In this document: piece by piece, positions 32,751-44,000 of the stretch
How positions within the stretch are numbered: the first letter of the stretch is position 1
Layout: every line of letters begins with the position of its first letter
From: Branchinecta lynchi
Lineage: Eukaryota; Arthropoda; Branchiopoda; Anostraca; Branchinectidae
Assembly: GCA_023053575.1 (NCBI GenBank)
Contig: JAKZAP010000018.1
Location: 13,730,202 to 13,794,201, forward strand
Reading direction: 5' to 3'
DNA: 64,000 bases
Program-made: the position numbers and the translations under genes
Notes under the pieces: model-generated
Databases searched by the model: none
Told to the model about the DNA's origin: nothing
Seen by the model: only the letters and a program-made list of their open reading frames with translations

Positions 32751-35681
32751 TCAGTCACAATATTTCAAATGAATGCGAAAATGAATACCTCTTTCTGTTA
32801 GCAGATGAGTAGACCGTAATCCATAGACGGCATTGAAATCAGATATCCTCTTGGCACTATTTAGGAAATTGTCAACATTCACGAACACATCATCGTCTAC
32901 CCGGAAAACGAGCTGGGCCCTAGGACAGTGGTCTGAGACCCACTTGAGGAATGCAACTGATAACTCGCTTTTAGGGGAGTCGCTCTGAACTATGTCCCCG
33001 AAAGTTTTTTGTTCCTGAAGAATTTCATTTTTCAATTCCAGACTTCTCGGAAGCAGGAACGCATATTTAATTTCTTCCGTTTCGGTCAGATTCAGGTCTT
33101 TGACCCAGGTCTTCCGGATTTTATTCCGCATTTCGAGGTTCTCTGGAAGAGAAAATATCATAATCATCATCTGCACTTTGCGTACTCGGCAGAGTCGCTC
33201 TTTATTAATGGGAAAAGCCAGAGCGGAGAAATCGTACAGAATGTCTCCCACTGAATATCTAACTCGCTTTGCCTCCTTTAGGATTTTGATTTTCAATTCT
33301 CTCTTTCCATAATCTGAGTAAAGCTGGGGGATGTTCTTCCACTTCTGAATTGTGTCGTCATCCCAAAAATTCTCGAGTGGGAGAATCTCGTGCTGTGCTG
33401 GGGAAGGGGTGCCTAGAGTCTGTGTGCGTCGATGGATGGCGGAATTTCGTGTAAGGTTAAGAGTCGACGTTGAAAATCGTTTTATAGGCTTCCGCGAGTC
33501 GCTAAGAGCGTCTGCCGAAGGGATTTCGGTAGTAGACGTAGATGCAACAGAGACTTTAGGGTATGGGCGTTTGCTGTACTTAAGCCTAGGATAGGTGACA
33601 CGCTTATTCGGGTTTTCTGAGGATGTCGAAGGAACGCCAGAAGCGATGGGCACTGCGCCGGCTGAACCGGCATCAACGATATCGGAGTTAGCACTGGCTT
33701 CCTCACTGTAGGCAGGCACATCTTCCTTGAATGATATTCCGGTTTTTTCTTCACCATCCGCCAGTTCATCTCCCAGTTCAAACACTGACGGGGTAACTAC
33801 GTTAACGGGGCTGCCCTTACTTAAACTATCCCGTTCCAGAATTTGAACATGGACTGAATCAATATTTGGCAGCATTTGTTCAGTTGCAGGGATCAACTCA
33901 TCTTCCAGCTCCTCGACAAGTGGACTTGGACTTCTATTGTCAAGCATTAACTGAGCAGCATGTGATCTCTCCCCTTCTTTGTATTCTTCCTGGAAACCTC
34001 CTCCAGAGCCTTCTGTGACGTCACCACCGTTTTCCAAAGGAATATTCGATGGGGCCTTTTCTCTCTCGTCAAAGTTTATTACTAGCGGCTCTTTCACACT
34101 GTCAACAAGAAATTTTTCCACCATCAAATTCGACTGGGAGGCTTCTTTCAACATAAGTGGCTGATTAGTCGATAATGCAATACCATCAGCGGGAATTTCT
34201 CCGCTACCAATGGCGATAAGTGGCGGTGGAAATCCCGAAGCTTCACTAGAAATCGGCTTGCTGTCAACAAGAAAATGAGTCGTGGATCGTTTAAAAGGTA
34301 CGGTGCTGCTTACTAGAGTGTGAGAACTTTCAGAGGTGACGGAGTCCCGAGTATCTGACGCAGTTGTTGGCTTAGTCGTTTGACGATTAAAAAGCTTAAA
34401 GGGTCTGAAAGTCATTCGAACTTTGGTCGCTGAAGTGACGGAACTTTCATATTTGTTGTCCTGTTTTGGAGTTGTGATGTCGTCATTATTGTCGTTGAAG
34501 TTTGTGATTGTTGGGAGGGACTTTCTAGCATCCATACTTGGTGCTAAAGAAACTTGCGTCGTAACGAGACTAGCGCTTTCGAGTCTGAGTTTAACAGAAG
34601 ATGTAGAAAAGTCGGGTACATCTGTAGACGACTCTGGAAAAATCTTAGCAGGAGTCACGCCAGCCTCCGATGTGTTCAAAGGCTCTGACGAGGTATCATC
34701 TTTAGAAATTCCAACAATTCTCATATTTACAGGTTTCCCAGAGGGGAGAGGAAGAGATTCAGAACTCTCATCTTCTTCTACAAATTGCATCTTGATTGGT
34801 TTTGAATATGGAATTTTCTTTTTCCCCGGCCCTGACTCATTTTTCGTGCCAGGCTTTACCTTATAGACGAGAGGCTTTTCAAAGTTCATCACCTTGGGAG
34901 GTGGTTTTGAAGGAAGTTTTAATCCTTCGTCAGATTCGAGAATTTTATCTTTTGCAACACCACCTATCCGCATGTTCATGGGCTTCTTCTCAAGCAAAAA
35001 TACGTCGTCTTCGTCTTCTTCGCTACTCACGGACTGAAGTTTGTACTTGGTGCTTTGTACCTTAACCCCTGGACGTAACAACCCCTGTTTTCTCCTAGAT
35101 GGGACTGAGTCAATTCGGCGAGCCGAAATGCCTAGTTCTGCATAGTCTTCTTCAGTTACAAAATCTTCAACTTCGGTTTCCACTTCGACGCCAGGAAGAA
35201 AATCGACTTCGGTTACACCTGCTTGTTCACCGTCTTTATTGTCAGAACCGTACGAAGATCGTACGTCGTTTAGTATATCGAAAACAGCGTCAACGACGGT
35301 GTCTACGGCCGAATGTCTGTCCTCTTCTGTTACAGGAGCTATGCCCAATCCCTCATCCGGCATAACAGCTTCAGTAAAGCCTACAGAAGTCGCAGTTTCT
35401 GACACAACTGAAGCTTCTGTCACTATGTATTCTGCCTCTTTTACGCTGGATTTCTCTCCCCCAAGAACACTAAATAAGCGAAGTCCCTCTGCACCTTCTT
35501 CACTAGGCCCACTTACGTCTCTCTCCGACACACTGACATCTGTCGACGAGCCACTAAGCAGATCCAGATCAACTTGTCCAAATGGCTCACCGAAGTCAGC
35601 ACTAAGCAAACTGGCATCCGATTGTCCATTCACAATGTGCACGGCGGAACAAGAGATCAACACAAACACTTTAAGGTGCAT
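32751..35681 (-). CDS. GT31 beta-1,3-galactosyltransferase-like protein with long N-terminal stem (large exon)
   Basis: A 976-codon frame starts with a signal-peptide-like MHLKVFVLISCSAVHIVNG. About 800 residues of acidic, Ser/Thr-rich, low-complexity stem follow, including the repeated KPMNMRIGGVAKD and KPVNMRIVGISKD. The C-terminal 140 residues match the first half of the GT31 galactosyltransferase domain: NKIRKTW (residues 853-859), FGDIVQSD, a WVSDHCP stretch and the metal/nucleotide-sugar motif VDDD (928-931). Such enzymes act in the Golgi, adding beta-1,3-linked sugars from UDP-donors. The domain stops after VYGL, lacking the YP..SG..Y region. A donor-like AGAG|GTATTC at about 32788 suggests the last 12 or so residues are intronic read-through and the domain continues on an unseen exon. 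The start is the first ATG and gives the signal peptide. Confidence 0.78.
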   Translation of the reverse strand: MHLKVFVLISCSAVHIVNGQSDASLLSADFGEPFGQVDLDLLSGSSTDVSVSERDVSGPSEEGAEGLRLFSVLGGEKSSVKEAEYIVTEASVVSETATSVGFTEAVMPDEGLGIAPVTEEDRHSAVDTVVDAVFDILNDVRSSYGSDNKDGEQAGVTEVDFLPGVEVETEVEDFVTEEDYAELGISARRIDSVPSRRKQGLLRPGVKVQSTKYKLQSVSSEEDEDDVFLLEKKPMNMRIGGVAKDKILESDEGLKLPSKPPPKVMNFEKPLVYKVKPGTKNESGPGKKKIPYSKPIKMQFVEEDESSESLPLPSGKPVNMRIVGISKDDTSSEPLNTSEAGVTPAKIFPESSTDVPDFSTSSVKLRLESASLVTTQVSLAPSMDARKSLPTITNFNDNNDDITTPKQDNKYESSVTSATKVRMTFRPFKLFNRQTTKPTTASDTRDSVTSESSHTLVSSTVPFKRSTTHFLVDSKPISSEASGFPPPLIAIGSGEIPADGIALSTNQPLMLKEASQSNLMVEKFLVDSVKEPLVINFDEREKAPSNIPLENGGDVTEGSGGGFQEEYKEGERSHAAQLMLDNRSPSPLVEELEDELIPATEQMLPNIDSVHVQILERDSLSKGSPVNVVTPSVFELGDELADGEEKTGISFKEDVPAYSEEASANSDIVDAGSAGAVPIASGVPSTSSENPNKRVTYPRLKYSKRPYPKVSVASTSTTEIPSADALSDSRKPIKRFSTSTLNLTRNSAIHRRTQTLGTPSPAQHEILPLENFWDDDTIQKWKNIPQLYSDYGKRELKIKILKEAKRVRYSVGDILYDFSALAFPINKERLCRVRKVQMMIMIFSLPENLEMRNKIRKTWVKDLNLTETEEIKYAFLLPRSLELKNEILQEQKTFGDIVQSDSPKSELSVAFLKWVSDHCPRAQLVFRVDDDVFVNVDNFLNSAKRISDFNAVYGLRSTHLLTERGIHFRIHLKYCD

Positions 35682-36050
35682 TTTTGTATATCCGCTTAGA
35701 TCTGCGTCACATAGTTGTTATCAATGGACTGATTCTTGGGCACAAACATATTCTTTGGGCACACGCGTACAGCGATCGCCGGGTTTCGAGTCCAGCTAGC
35801 CCACGCCCAAGATGTAGCGTGACATGATTTGCGAAACTGGATTATACATGGTGACACGTGGTCTGGAAGAGTCATTTTGCCCAATCAACGATCTACCGCA
35901 CTCCAAGGGACTTGTCACATTTCGTGCTCAGCCGACAGGGAAGGCACGGGACTCCAGGTCAGGGGAAAACTATAAAGACGAATGGAAAATGAGAAGCTCG
36001 TTTAGTCGACACGCAAAGAAGACCCTACCCTCGCACTTTTTACGATAATA
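35682..36050 (-). promoter_or_regulatory. 5' flank of the glycosyltransferase gene
   Basis: Sequence upstream of the ATG has no coding signal. It should hold the 5' UTR and promoter, but I recognise no defined core element. Position alone supports this call. Confidence 0.3.
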
Positions 36051-36059
36051 ATTGCGTCT

Positions 36060-36400
36060 TTCCAGATGCCATGGTATCTGTTACCACGGTAACTGGATCT
36101 GCAATTTGTCGTTTTTGCAGTTACCGTGGTATCTGATACCACGGTTTAAAGTCGTGTTCGCAGTTACTGTGGTATCTGAATATCCGCACGATGAAGATAA
36201 GGTACGCCCCCCCCCTACCCCCCGTCCCTGTGGGTATAAATTCTAGTGCACCGTATTATTAGTGCATCTGAATATCAGATACCACGGGACCTTGTGCAAA
36301 AACACCTTTTGAAATGATATCAGACACGACGATAACTGCGAAAACGACTTTAGACCGTGGAATCAGGTAAAATGGTATCTGCAAAAACGCAACTAATATT
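36060..36400. repeat. cluster of GATACCACGG palindromes and inverted repeats
   Basis: The motif GATACCACGGT or its complement occurs at least six times, including the near-perfect palindrome ACCGTGGTATCTGATACCACGGT-type block at about 36123-36145. Related truncated motifs continue to 36385. It may be an eroded foldback element. Confidence 0.65.
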
Positions 36401-37797
36401 TCTTACTAGCCATGAGCGGAAATCGATCGCAGATCGTTCACTGAATTTACATTTTTGCTCTCAGGAGTAGGTGTAACGTAAGATTTTTTCAAAAAATGTG
36501 AGATACATTCCTTCAATAAACCACTAGGAAAAAAGACCACCCAAATCAAACTCAAATCATCCGCGCATTCAGTGAAAAGATTTGTGAATTTCCTCGGAAG
36601 AACAGTTTTCTCGATGACAAATTTTACGTAGTTTTTCCGTCACAATCAAAGGTTCAATTGTTGGAACTTCAGCTCACCAGTTTAGGCAGGTTAGATAATC
36701 GCGGGTGAAGCGAGAAATAGAGGCAAAGTTACCATTAAGCTGGATACGTCCGACGGTATACCATGGTTTCCATGCTATCCGGAAGAGTTAAGCGGGATCT
36801 TCACTGGCAATCGTAAGTTCATCGTAACCGTCTTCGTCCGGACCCGGCTTGCTCTCATTGGATGAAAACCGCCAAAATGGCCGCTTACGACACGTGACGA
36901 TCGCTTCCGACAGCTTACGATTGCAAGTGAAGGACCCACTTTAGCTTGACTATACCTACAGAACGGAGAAGAGCTAGATCAGGGAAAATAAAAAAGGGTT
37001 TATGAAGAGCCAGTACGAAAAGCCATTTTGTTGCTGAAAAAAATAGTAAGTATTCAGGAATACAGCTAAATCGTGAGAAGAGCATTTGAGGTTCTTTATT
37101 TTCTTGTTACATAAAAGGAAAAATACCAGATTATTCCAAACACACATAAAAGGCAGGAAAATCTTCCTTTTATCTAGCCATGCGTTGGGTCTATGGCACA
37201 ATGTTTTCGTCGTTGTATCTCAAGCTAACAAGGGGAGGGCGGGGGGGGGGGAGGGGCACAAACCATAAAGATAGCCTTTAAAGTTTTAATGAACATGCAG
37301 CTTATTTTTGTATATTCTTTTCGGATACAATGACAAATTTTGACTCACTGGAGTATTTTTCGTTTTTTCCATAATAGGCTCTGGTAGGGATGTTGAGAAT
37401 ATGGACAGCCTCCCGATAAGACTGATGCCCAACAACTAAACCACTTTAAACACGAGAACAAACGTGACTTTTCTGGATTACAGAAGCGTAACATAGTCTG
37501 AAGGCACCTACTATTCGTGTAGATGAAGAATCTTATTATGCCTAGCGAAGAGCCGGGAGCGTCACCACAGCTGTCCCAAACGAACCCCGTTGATTGGTTG
37601 ACACAGGATCTGAGTCAACGCTCGGGCGACATTTCTCGTTCTTCCCGAGGTTCACTGGCGAGTTTTGGGCTTGGTCATATTAAAGCATTCAAGATATATA
37701 AGCATATTAAAGTACGAAAAGTCCAAAAGCGACTATTCACGACATGAAAATCGACTATTCGGGATTAGCGGAATCCGGTTAATTGAATTAATGATGG
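36400..37797. other. stretch without recognised gene
   Basis: No gene is recognised. The 37291-37400 segment resembles 38390-38515 and may be a degenerate duplication. A poly-G tract lies near 37240. Confidence 0.4.
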
Positions 37798-37962
37798 GTA
37801 TCCAGGGGGGTTGTAGGGTTCGACTCTCCCCGAAACATAAAAAAATAATCGTTTTTCTATACTTTTACCTCTGATCCATATCCTTTTTTACATTTTGGTA
37901 CGGTCCGACGAGCGGGTAGACCCCCCCCCCCTCCTAAATTCCTGAATACGGACCTGGTAACT
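37798..37962. mobile_element. possible hAT-like MITE
   Basis: The left part GGTATCCAGGGGGG and the right part CCTGAATACGGACCTGG resemble the ends of the 171-bp MITE at 27667, with poly-C inside. No matching 8-bp flanks are found, so the copy is eroded or the edges are misplaced. Confidence 0.45.
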
Positions 37963-38689
37963 AGATTGTCGTGTCACAGCTATTTTCAGTACCCTTTTAT
38001 AAAAGGCCATCATACATCTAATCAGCAAAAATACAACTAGAAACCAATGAGGCATATCCTACAGTCGTGAGTCATTACGGTAGTTGTTATTACATTGCCT
38101 TGACCATCACAACGTCACTTCGACGACAATCCGTAAAAGCTAATCAGTTATGATTACTACGCAACAAAACTGTAATGTACCGACCACAACCTTCCAACAC
38201 AACTGTTATTTTACGTTCAGCATTTTGATATCCGTTCATGAAGCGTGGAGTTCCACACGCTTTAAAGAGAGCACATCAGTAAAGACTGACAGATGACAAG
38301 TCCAAAATGGCATGAGAAATTGAACATACCAAACTCATAGGCCATATGATGTGTCTTTGGTGGCATTAAGCGGATGTCATTAAGTTTAACTGAAAAGGCA
38401 GCTTATTTTTGCATCTGACATTTGAATACACTGAAATATTCTAACTCATCTTAGGGATATTGCTTTTTTCCACCAGAGCTCTAGTAATAACGTTCAGAAT
38501 GTGTGCTGCTTGCACGACAACCCAAAATTCGCCCAGACGCAGAGAATTTAAATTTCAACAAAAGCCTTCATTTCCATGCATAAAGAAGGTAGGTCGGAAA
38601 GTCACGGCTAATGTAAAGATATCGAATGCAAAGAATCTGCCATTTCAGTGGAGTGTTCACTCATGAACAATCCACTCTTGCGAGTTGCG
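37963..38689. other. stretch without recognised gene; possible exon-like segment
   Basis: The 38460-38600 stretch has an acceptor-like TTTTTTCCACCAG, an open frame and a donor-like GTAGGT, but no protein similarity is recognised. Confidence 0.3.
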
Positions 38690-39245
38690 AGCGCTGTAGC
38701 CGCTTTCGGTTTCTGGTTTTCATCGTTTTTTTGTGGAGCTCATAACTCGTGAACCAGTAAAGGGATCAAGTTCAAACTTGGTATACTTGTGGGTATCAGG
38801 GTCTAGTCTTGCCTTTTAGGGGTCACACCCCCCATACCCACCCGGATCAGAGGCAAATGGGCCCAGATTGCCCAGTGAATGATGTTCATGACTTGACTAG
38901 AGCTGGACAGAAAACGATGAAATTTCTTGTACTTGTAAAACCTAGGGCTAGGAAATAAGTTGCAACTCCCCCACACACCCGTTCATGGGCAACTGGGTCC
39001 AGATTGCCCAAGAGTAAAGTTCGTGGCAGGAGTCAGCAGGTACCAAGTTGAAACTTGGTAGACTTGCGAGCATTGGGATCTTCTTTTGCTATTTGGGGGT
39101 CTCAAACCCCACGCCCTCTTGTTTCAGGGGCCAGATTGCCCAATTTTTATTGTTTTTCTTGACAATAACTGGAGTCTGGAGATATAGGACAATGAAATTC
39201 GTTGTGCTTTTTGATCTTATGGTTTATGGCTTTCAAAACAATAAA
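38690..39245 (-). repeat. family C repeat copy
   Basis: It carries CCCAGATTGCCCA, AGTTGAAACTTGGTA and GGAGATATAGGACAATGAAATT blocks, reverse-complementary to the copy at 28815-29665. Two diverged units are visible. Confidence 0.6.
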
Positions 39246-39559
39246 TATCAGTTGACGTACATTAAGCAAAACACTGTACTTACTTAACTATTAGCTTTTA
39301 TCGAAAAAGGAAACAGATTCTTCAGAGTCAGAATATTATTAGCTTTAGCTACAAAATTATCAAATTTCTGCTGAATTGCCAAGGCAGGATTTTTAGAGGT
39401 GTATTTCTAGCAAATAAAGGGTATCCAAGCAAAAATTTACAATATTTAAAATAGCAAATGCGAACACTAGCAATCATACCACGATTAAAACCATTCACCA
39501 CCACCGCTGGAAAAAACAACTATTGGTAAAACAGTTGACTGGTATATACGTGGTATATA

Positions 39560-40267
39560 CGTGGATGTACTAGGACCATGCAACTTGGCAGACATATTAA
39601 GTTCTCTCCCAGGTCGACTTGAAAATAGTTCCTTTCCCGATCCGATGATCATGGGGGGAGTAGAAGGACGGGGAATCCGGATTCTAGTGACATGCATAAC
39701 TTTGGAACGGGTGATCAGACGTGCTTGAAACTTGTCAAGTGTCAAGAACAAGTGTCTCAGATGATCAATTTTAAGTCTGGAACGGATCCGATAACTTGGG
39801 GGGGGGGAGAGGGAGCTGGAGGGGGGGGGGGGTGTCGTAAATCTCGTGAAACGCTTAGAGTCGAGAGATCGGGATGGACCTTGGAAGGAAGAACAAGCAT
39901 AAGCCGTAGATACATTATTGACAAAACAGACCAAATCGTGTCACAGTGTGGGGGGGGGGGGGGGGAGTTGAAGGGGTTTTTCCACAACTCTGATGATCAC
40001 GAGTTAGGATACTTCCAGACGTGGTATGGCCGTGAAACTTAGCAGGCTGTAAGGGACTTAAAAATAGTCCCTCCCCCGATCCGATCATTGTTGGAGGAAG
40101 AAACAGTTGTCAATGAGTGAAATAACCATTTCAGATTTACTAGATCAAGCCCATTTTCTGATGAAATGAATATCGGGAGAGACCCAACCGAGCCTTGAAA
40201 ACAGTAAACCGTATCTGACAAACATGCTAACTGTTCTTACAAGTGCCATTTGAGCTTTCAGCTCTTG
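39560..40267 (-). mobile_element. family B element, 3'-truncated
   Basis: It has core units (GATGTACTAGGACCATG, CGGGTGATCAGACGTGC) and the 5' end (CAAGTGCCATTTGAGC then CAGCTCTTG at 40267). The 3' hairpin is missing; the left edge lies in a TATACGTGG duplication. Confidence 0.68.
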
Positions 40268-40803
40268 TTTTTTCTATAAACAAATTCCAATATATTGTAG
40301 GTCTACTCTTTGAGCTTTTCTCACCTAACGCTTTCTGTCGTCATCCTAAAACATTCCCGATGACTCAACAGTTATCAGATATCAAATAAATGTTGGCATG
40401 TCGCCGCTATATAGCATACGGCCCTTTGAATACCAGTCAAACTTGAAACTCTGACGGTTGCAGACCGACAAAAATATAAGAAGTATGTCACTAGGTAACT
40501 CAGTGAAAAGTTATCATGCAAAAGACAGCCCCATTCAGGGGTACATCAACAAGCATTATCAAAGGTGAGTACCGTTTGAGACCTGTTGACGAAGAATGTT
40601 TACTTACTAGAGTGGAAGGACATTGTTTTGGAAGCAAGGGGAGCAAGTGCGATAGCAAACAAACTGGGTTGACTTTACAAATGTTTGAAGTTGATAAATT
40701 CAGTAATAACGGATTTTAATATGTGTCAGAAGAGAATTAGGTTTCAGGGCAGCAAGCTTAGAAGTAACAGTTTTTCTCATTTACCGAACACGTACAGAAA
40801 TTT
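40268..40803. other. stretch without recognised gene
   Basis: No coding region or element end is recognised. Confidence 0.4.
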
Positions 40804-40977
40804 CCCGCCTGAAATCGATCCAAACAAATTAATACAGATTTCTACCCGATTTCAGGTTAGCTCGGATCGACCGGAGTGGCTCTGCGCGAGGCCGAAATTC
40901 CGGTCAATCCGTGGAAGAAACTAACCGGAAATCGGGTCGAAATCTTTTTCACTTTATCTGGATCGATTTCAGGCGGG
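40804..40977. mobile_element. inverted-repeat element, about 174 bp (MITE-like)
   Basis: Roughly 50-bp imperfect arms start CCCGCCTGAAATCGATCC and end GGATCGATTTCAGGCGGG; inner blocks ACCCGATTTC and GAAATCGGGT are also inverted. No convincing target duplication. Confidence 0.65.
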
Positions 40978-41025
40978 AGATGTCGGTGCGGGAAAGATAT
41001 AAACTTTGCCAAATGTTTAACTTCG

Positions 41026-44000
41026 TATGGCACTCGCCCAAGTGCAGTTTTCGTACCGATCAGTTTTCGGTCGGTCTTTCGGTCTGACGGTTCACTGTTC
41101 TCGAGTTAGTGTACTTCCAGAAGAGCTAGGACGATGAAACTTGGCAGGCATATCAGCGACCCAACCAAACTAACTTGGAAATGGTCACTTCCCCGATCCG
41201 ACCACCGTGGGGGGAGTGGAGGGAAGGGGAATTTGGCATCTTGAGGAATGTATAACTTTGGTGATCGGATCTTAATGAAACTTGATATTTAGAAAGACTT
41301 CGTCTCTCGGATGTCCCATTACAGGTCCCGACCGAATCCGATGAATGTGGGGGGAGTCGGGGGGGGGACCGGAAATCTTGTGACACGCTTAGAGTTGAGC
41401 GATTGGTATGCAATTTGGTTGGAAGAACAAGCACAAGCCCTAGATACATATGTGGCAGAACCGGCCCGGATTTGTGCACTGTGGGGGGAGTTAGGGGGGA
41501 TCCGGGATTCCGATGATGTCGAGTTAAGGTACTTCCAGATGTACTAGGACGATGAAACTTGGCTTGAACATCAGGGGCTCGACATGATTGGCTTAGAAAT
41601 GGTCAGTTCCCCGACCTAACCATCGTGGGGGAAGTGGAGGGAGGGGGTTCGGAATATTGAGTATACATAACTTTTGAACGGGTGATCGGATCTTCATGAA
41701 ACTTGATATTTGCAAAGATCTCGTGTTTTAATTATTCTACTTAAAGTCCAGACCTGATCCGATGAATGTTAGGGGGGGTGGCTTAGGGGAGAACCGGAAA
41801 TGGTGTGACACGATTAGACTGGAGCGACCTGGATGACCTTATTCAGGAATGTATAACTTTGGTGATCGGATCTTAATGAAACTTGATATTTAGAAAGACT
41901 TCGTCTCTCGGATTTCCCGTTACAGGTCCGGACCGGATCCGATGAATGTGGGGGGAGTCGGAGGGGGGACCGGAAATCTTGTGACACGCTTAGAGAGGAG
42001 CGATTGGGATGAAATTTGGTTGGCACAAGCCCTAGATACATCTGTGGCAGAACCGGCCCGGATTTGTGCACTTTGGGGGGAGTTAGGGGGGGTCCATAAT
42101 TCCGATGATCGCGAGTTAAGGTACTTCCAGATGTGCTAGGACGATGAAACTTGGCTTGAACATCAGCGGCTCGACATGATTGGCTTAGAAATGGTCAGTT
42201 CCCCGACCTGACCATCGTGGGGGAAGTGGAGGGAGGGGGTTCGGAATGTTGAGTATACATAACTTTTGAACGGGTGATCGGATCTTCATGAAACTTGATA
42301 TTTGGAAAGATCTCGTGTTTTAATTATTCTACTTAAAGTCCGGACCTGATCCGATGAATGTTGGGGGGTGGTGGCTTAGGGGAGAACCGGAAAAGTTGTG
42401 ACACGATTAGAGTGGAGCGACCTGGATGACCTTATTAGATCCAACCATCCATTAAAGTACTAATCCTAACCGCAAAGTGCACAAAATACTTTTAATCAAA
42501 ATATCTATTTTTATGATCTCAGGAGCCCATGATCATTTTTACCTTACGGGATTTACTCAAAAATGAGTTTTAGCACCCTTAAGTGCGTATCTTAACCGAA
42601 AAGTAAAAACAATACTTTTGACCAAACTATACATATTCATGGTCCCAAAGGGCCGATGATTTGCCACAAGGGTGTTGCTTACAAGTAAATTCCTTAAAGT
42701 ACGGACTATAATTTTGAGCAAAATATACATTTTCATGATCCCGATGGCTTTTCATCATTTGCGCTTCAAGAATGTTCGTTACAGATGAATCTCTAGTGCC
42801 CTAAAAGTGCGCATCATCATAGCTAAATGCAAAAAAAGTAGTTTTTGGGATCCCAAAACGTAAGTGACATATGACATATGTCACTTACGATGTCATACCT
42901 ATGACATCGCAAAAGTTGTCCGTCCGTCCGTCTGTAAGCACGATAACTCTCGAAGGGAATGAGATATTTTGATGAAACTTGGTGTGAGGATTGTTCGGGT
43001 CAAGGGTAAGGTCAAGTTCGTAGATGGGCTCTATAGCCTTATATTTGGGGGTGGGGGTTCAAATTAAAGGACAAATAAAATATTTTTAAACAGCTAATGT
43101 GATAGTCGATTATGGGGTAGGAAGACATGCTGAGTACGATGGGGAAAATCATTTTCTCGCCGGACAAGTAGTTCGTCCGGAATCCTGCAAAAACCGGAAA
43201 GTTTGTTAAAAGTAAAAGTTTCCTTTGAAGTTGATTAAATGTTTGATTTAGGGGTAAGACGACATGCTGAACACGATAGTGAAAACCATTTTCTCGCTGG
43301 ACAAGTAGTTCGTCCGGAATCCGGCAAAAAACGGAAAGTTGGTTAGAAGTAAAAGTTTAATTTGAAGTTGATTAAAAGTTTGATTTAGGGGTAAGACGAC
43401 ATGCTGAAGACGATGGTGAAAACAATTTTTACGCCGGACAACTAGTTCGCCTGGAATCCGGCCAAAACCGGAAAATATGTCAAAAGCAAAAGTTTTATCT
43501 GAAGTTGATTAGATGTTAGATTTAGGGGTAAGAGGAGACGCTGAGTCTGTATATGACAAACATTATTTACCCGGACATGTACTTAGTCCGGAATCCGGTT
43601 CTACCCGCAATTTTGTAAGTCAAAGTTTTATTTAATGTTGATTATATGTTCTTATAGGGATAAGGAGATACGCTGGATTCGTCTCTGAATTTTCTTTTTT
43701 TGCTGGACTAGTAGTTCGCTCGCAATTCGGGCGAAACCGCAAATTTGGCAGAAGTAAAGCAGGAAGTTTCGGTCAGTATCGTCAAAATAGATACGGCCTA
43801 TAGAAGTATAGATTGATAGATAGATGGAACATCTGAACTCGGTTTTCTTTGATGATTAGCCTGGCACTGGATATGGCGAAGACAAGACCCAATTGTCTGG
43901 ATCAAATCCTAGATTTTTGGGATCCAATCGACACCTTTGGTCTTGTTACAAACGATACATGCTCGTGATTTCCAAGGACCCATAATCATTCTTAACTGAA

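Noticed and set aside
34423..34866. 147-codon plus-strand frame
   Set aside because: Antisense shadow of the glycosyltransferase stem; low-complexity Ser/Thr codons read open on the other strand.
35239..35799. 186-codon plus-strand frame
   Set aside because: Antisense of the same gene, extending past its start codon; no domain.
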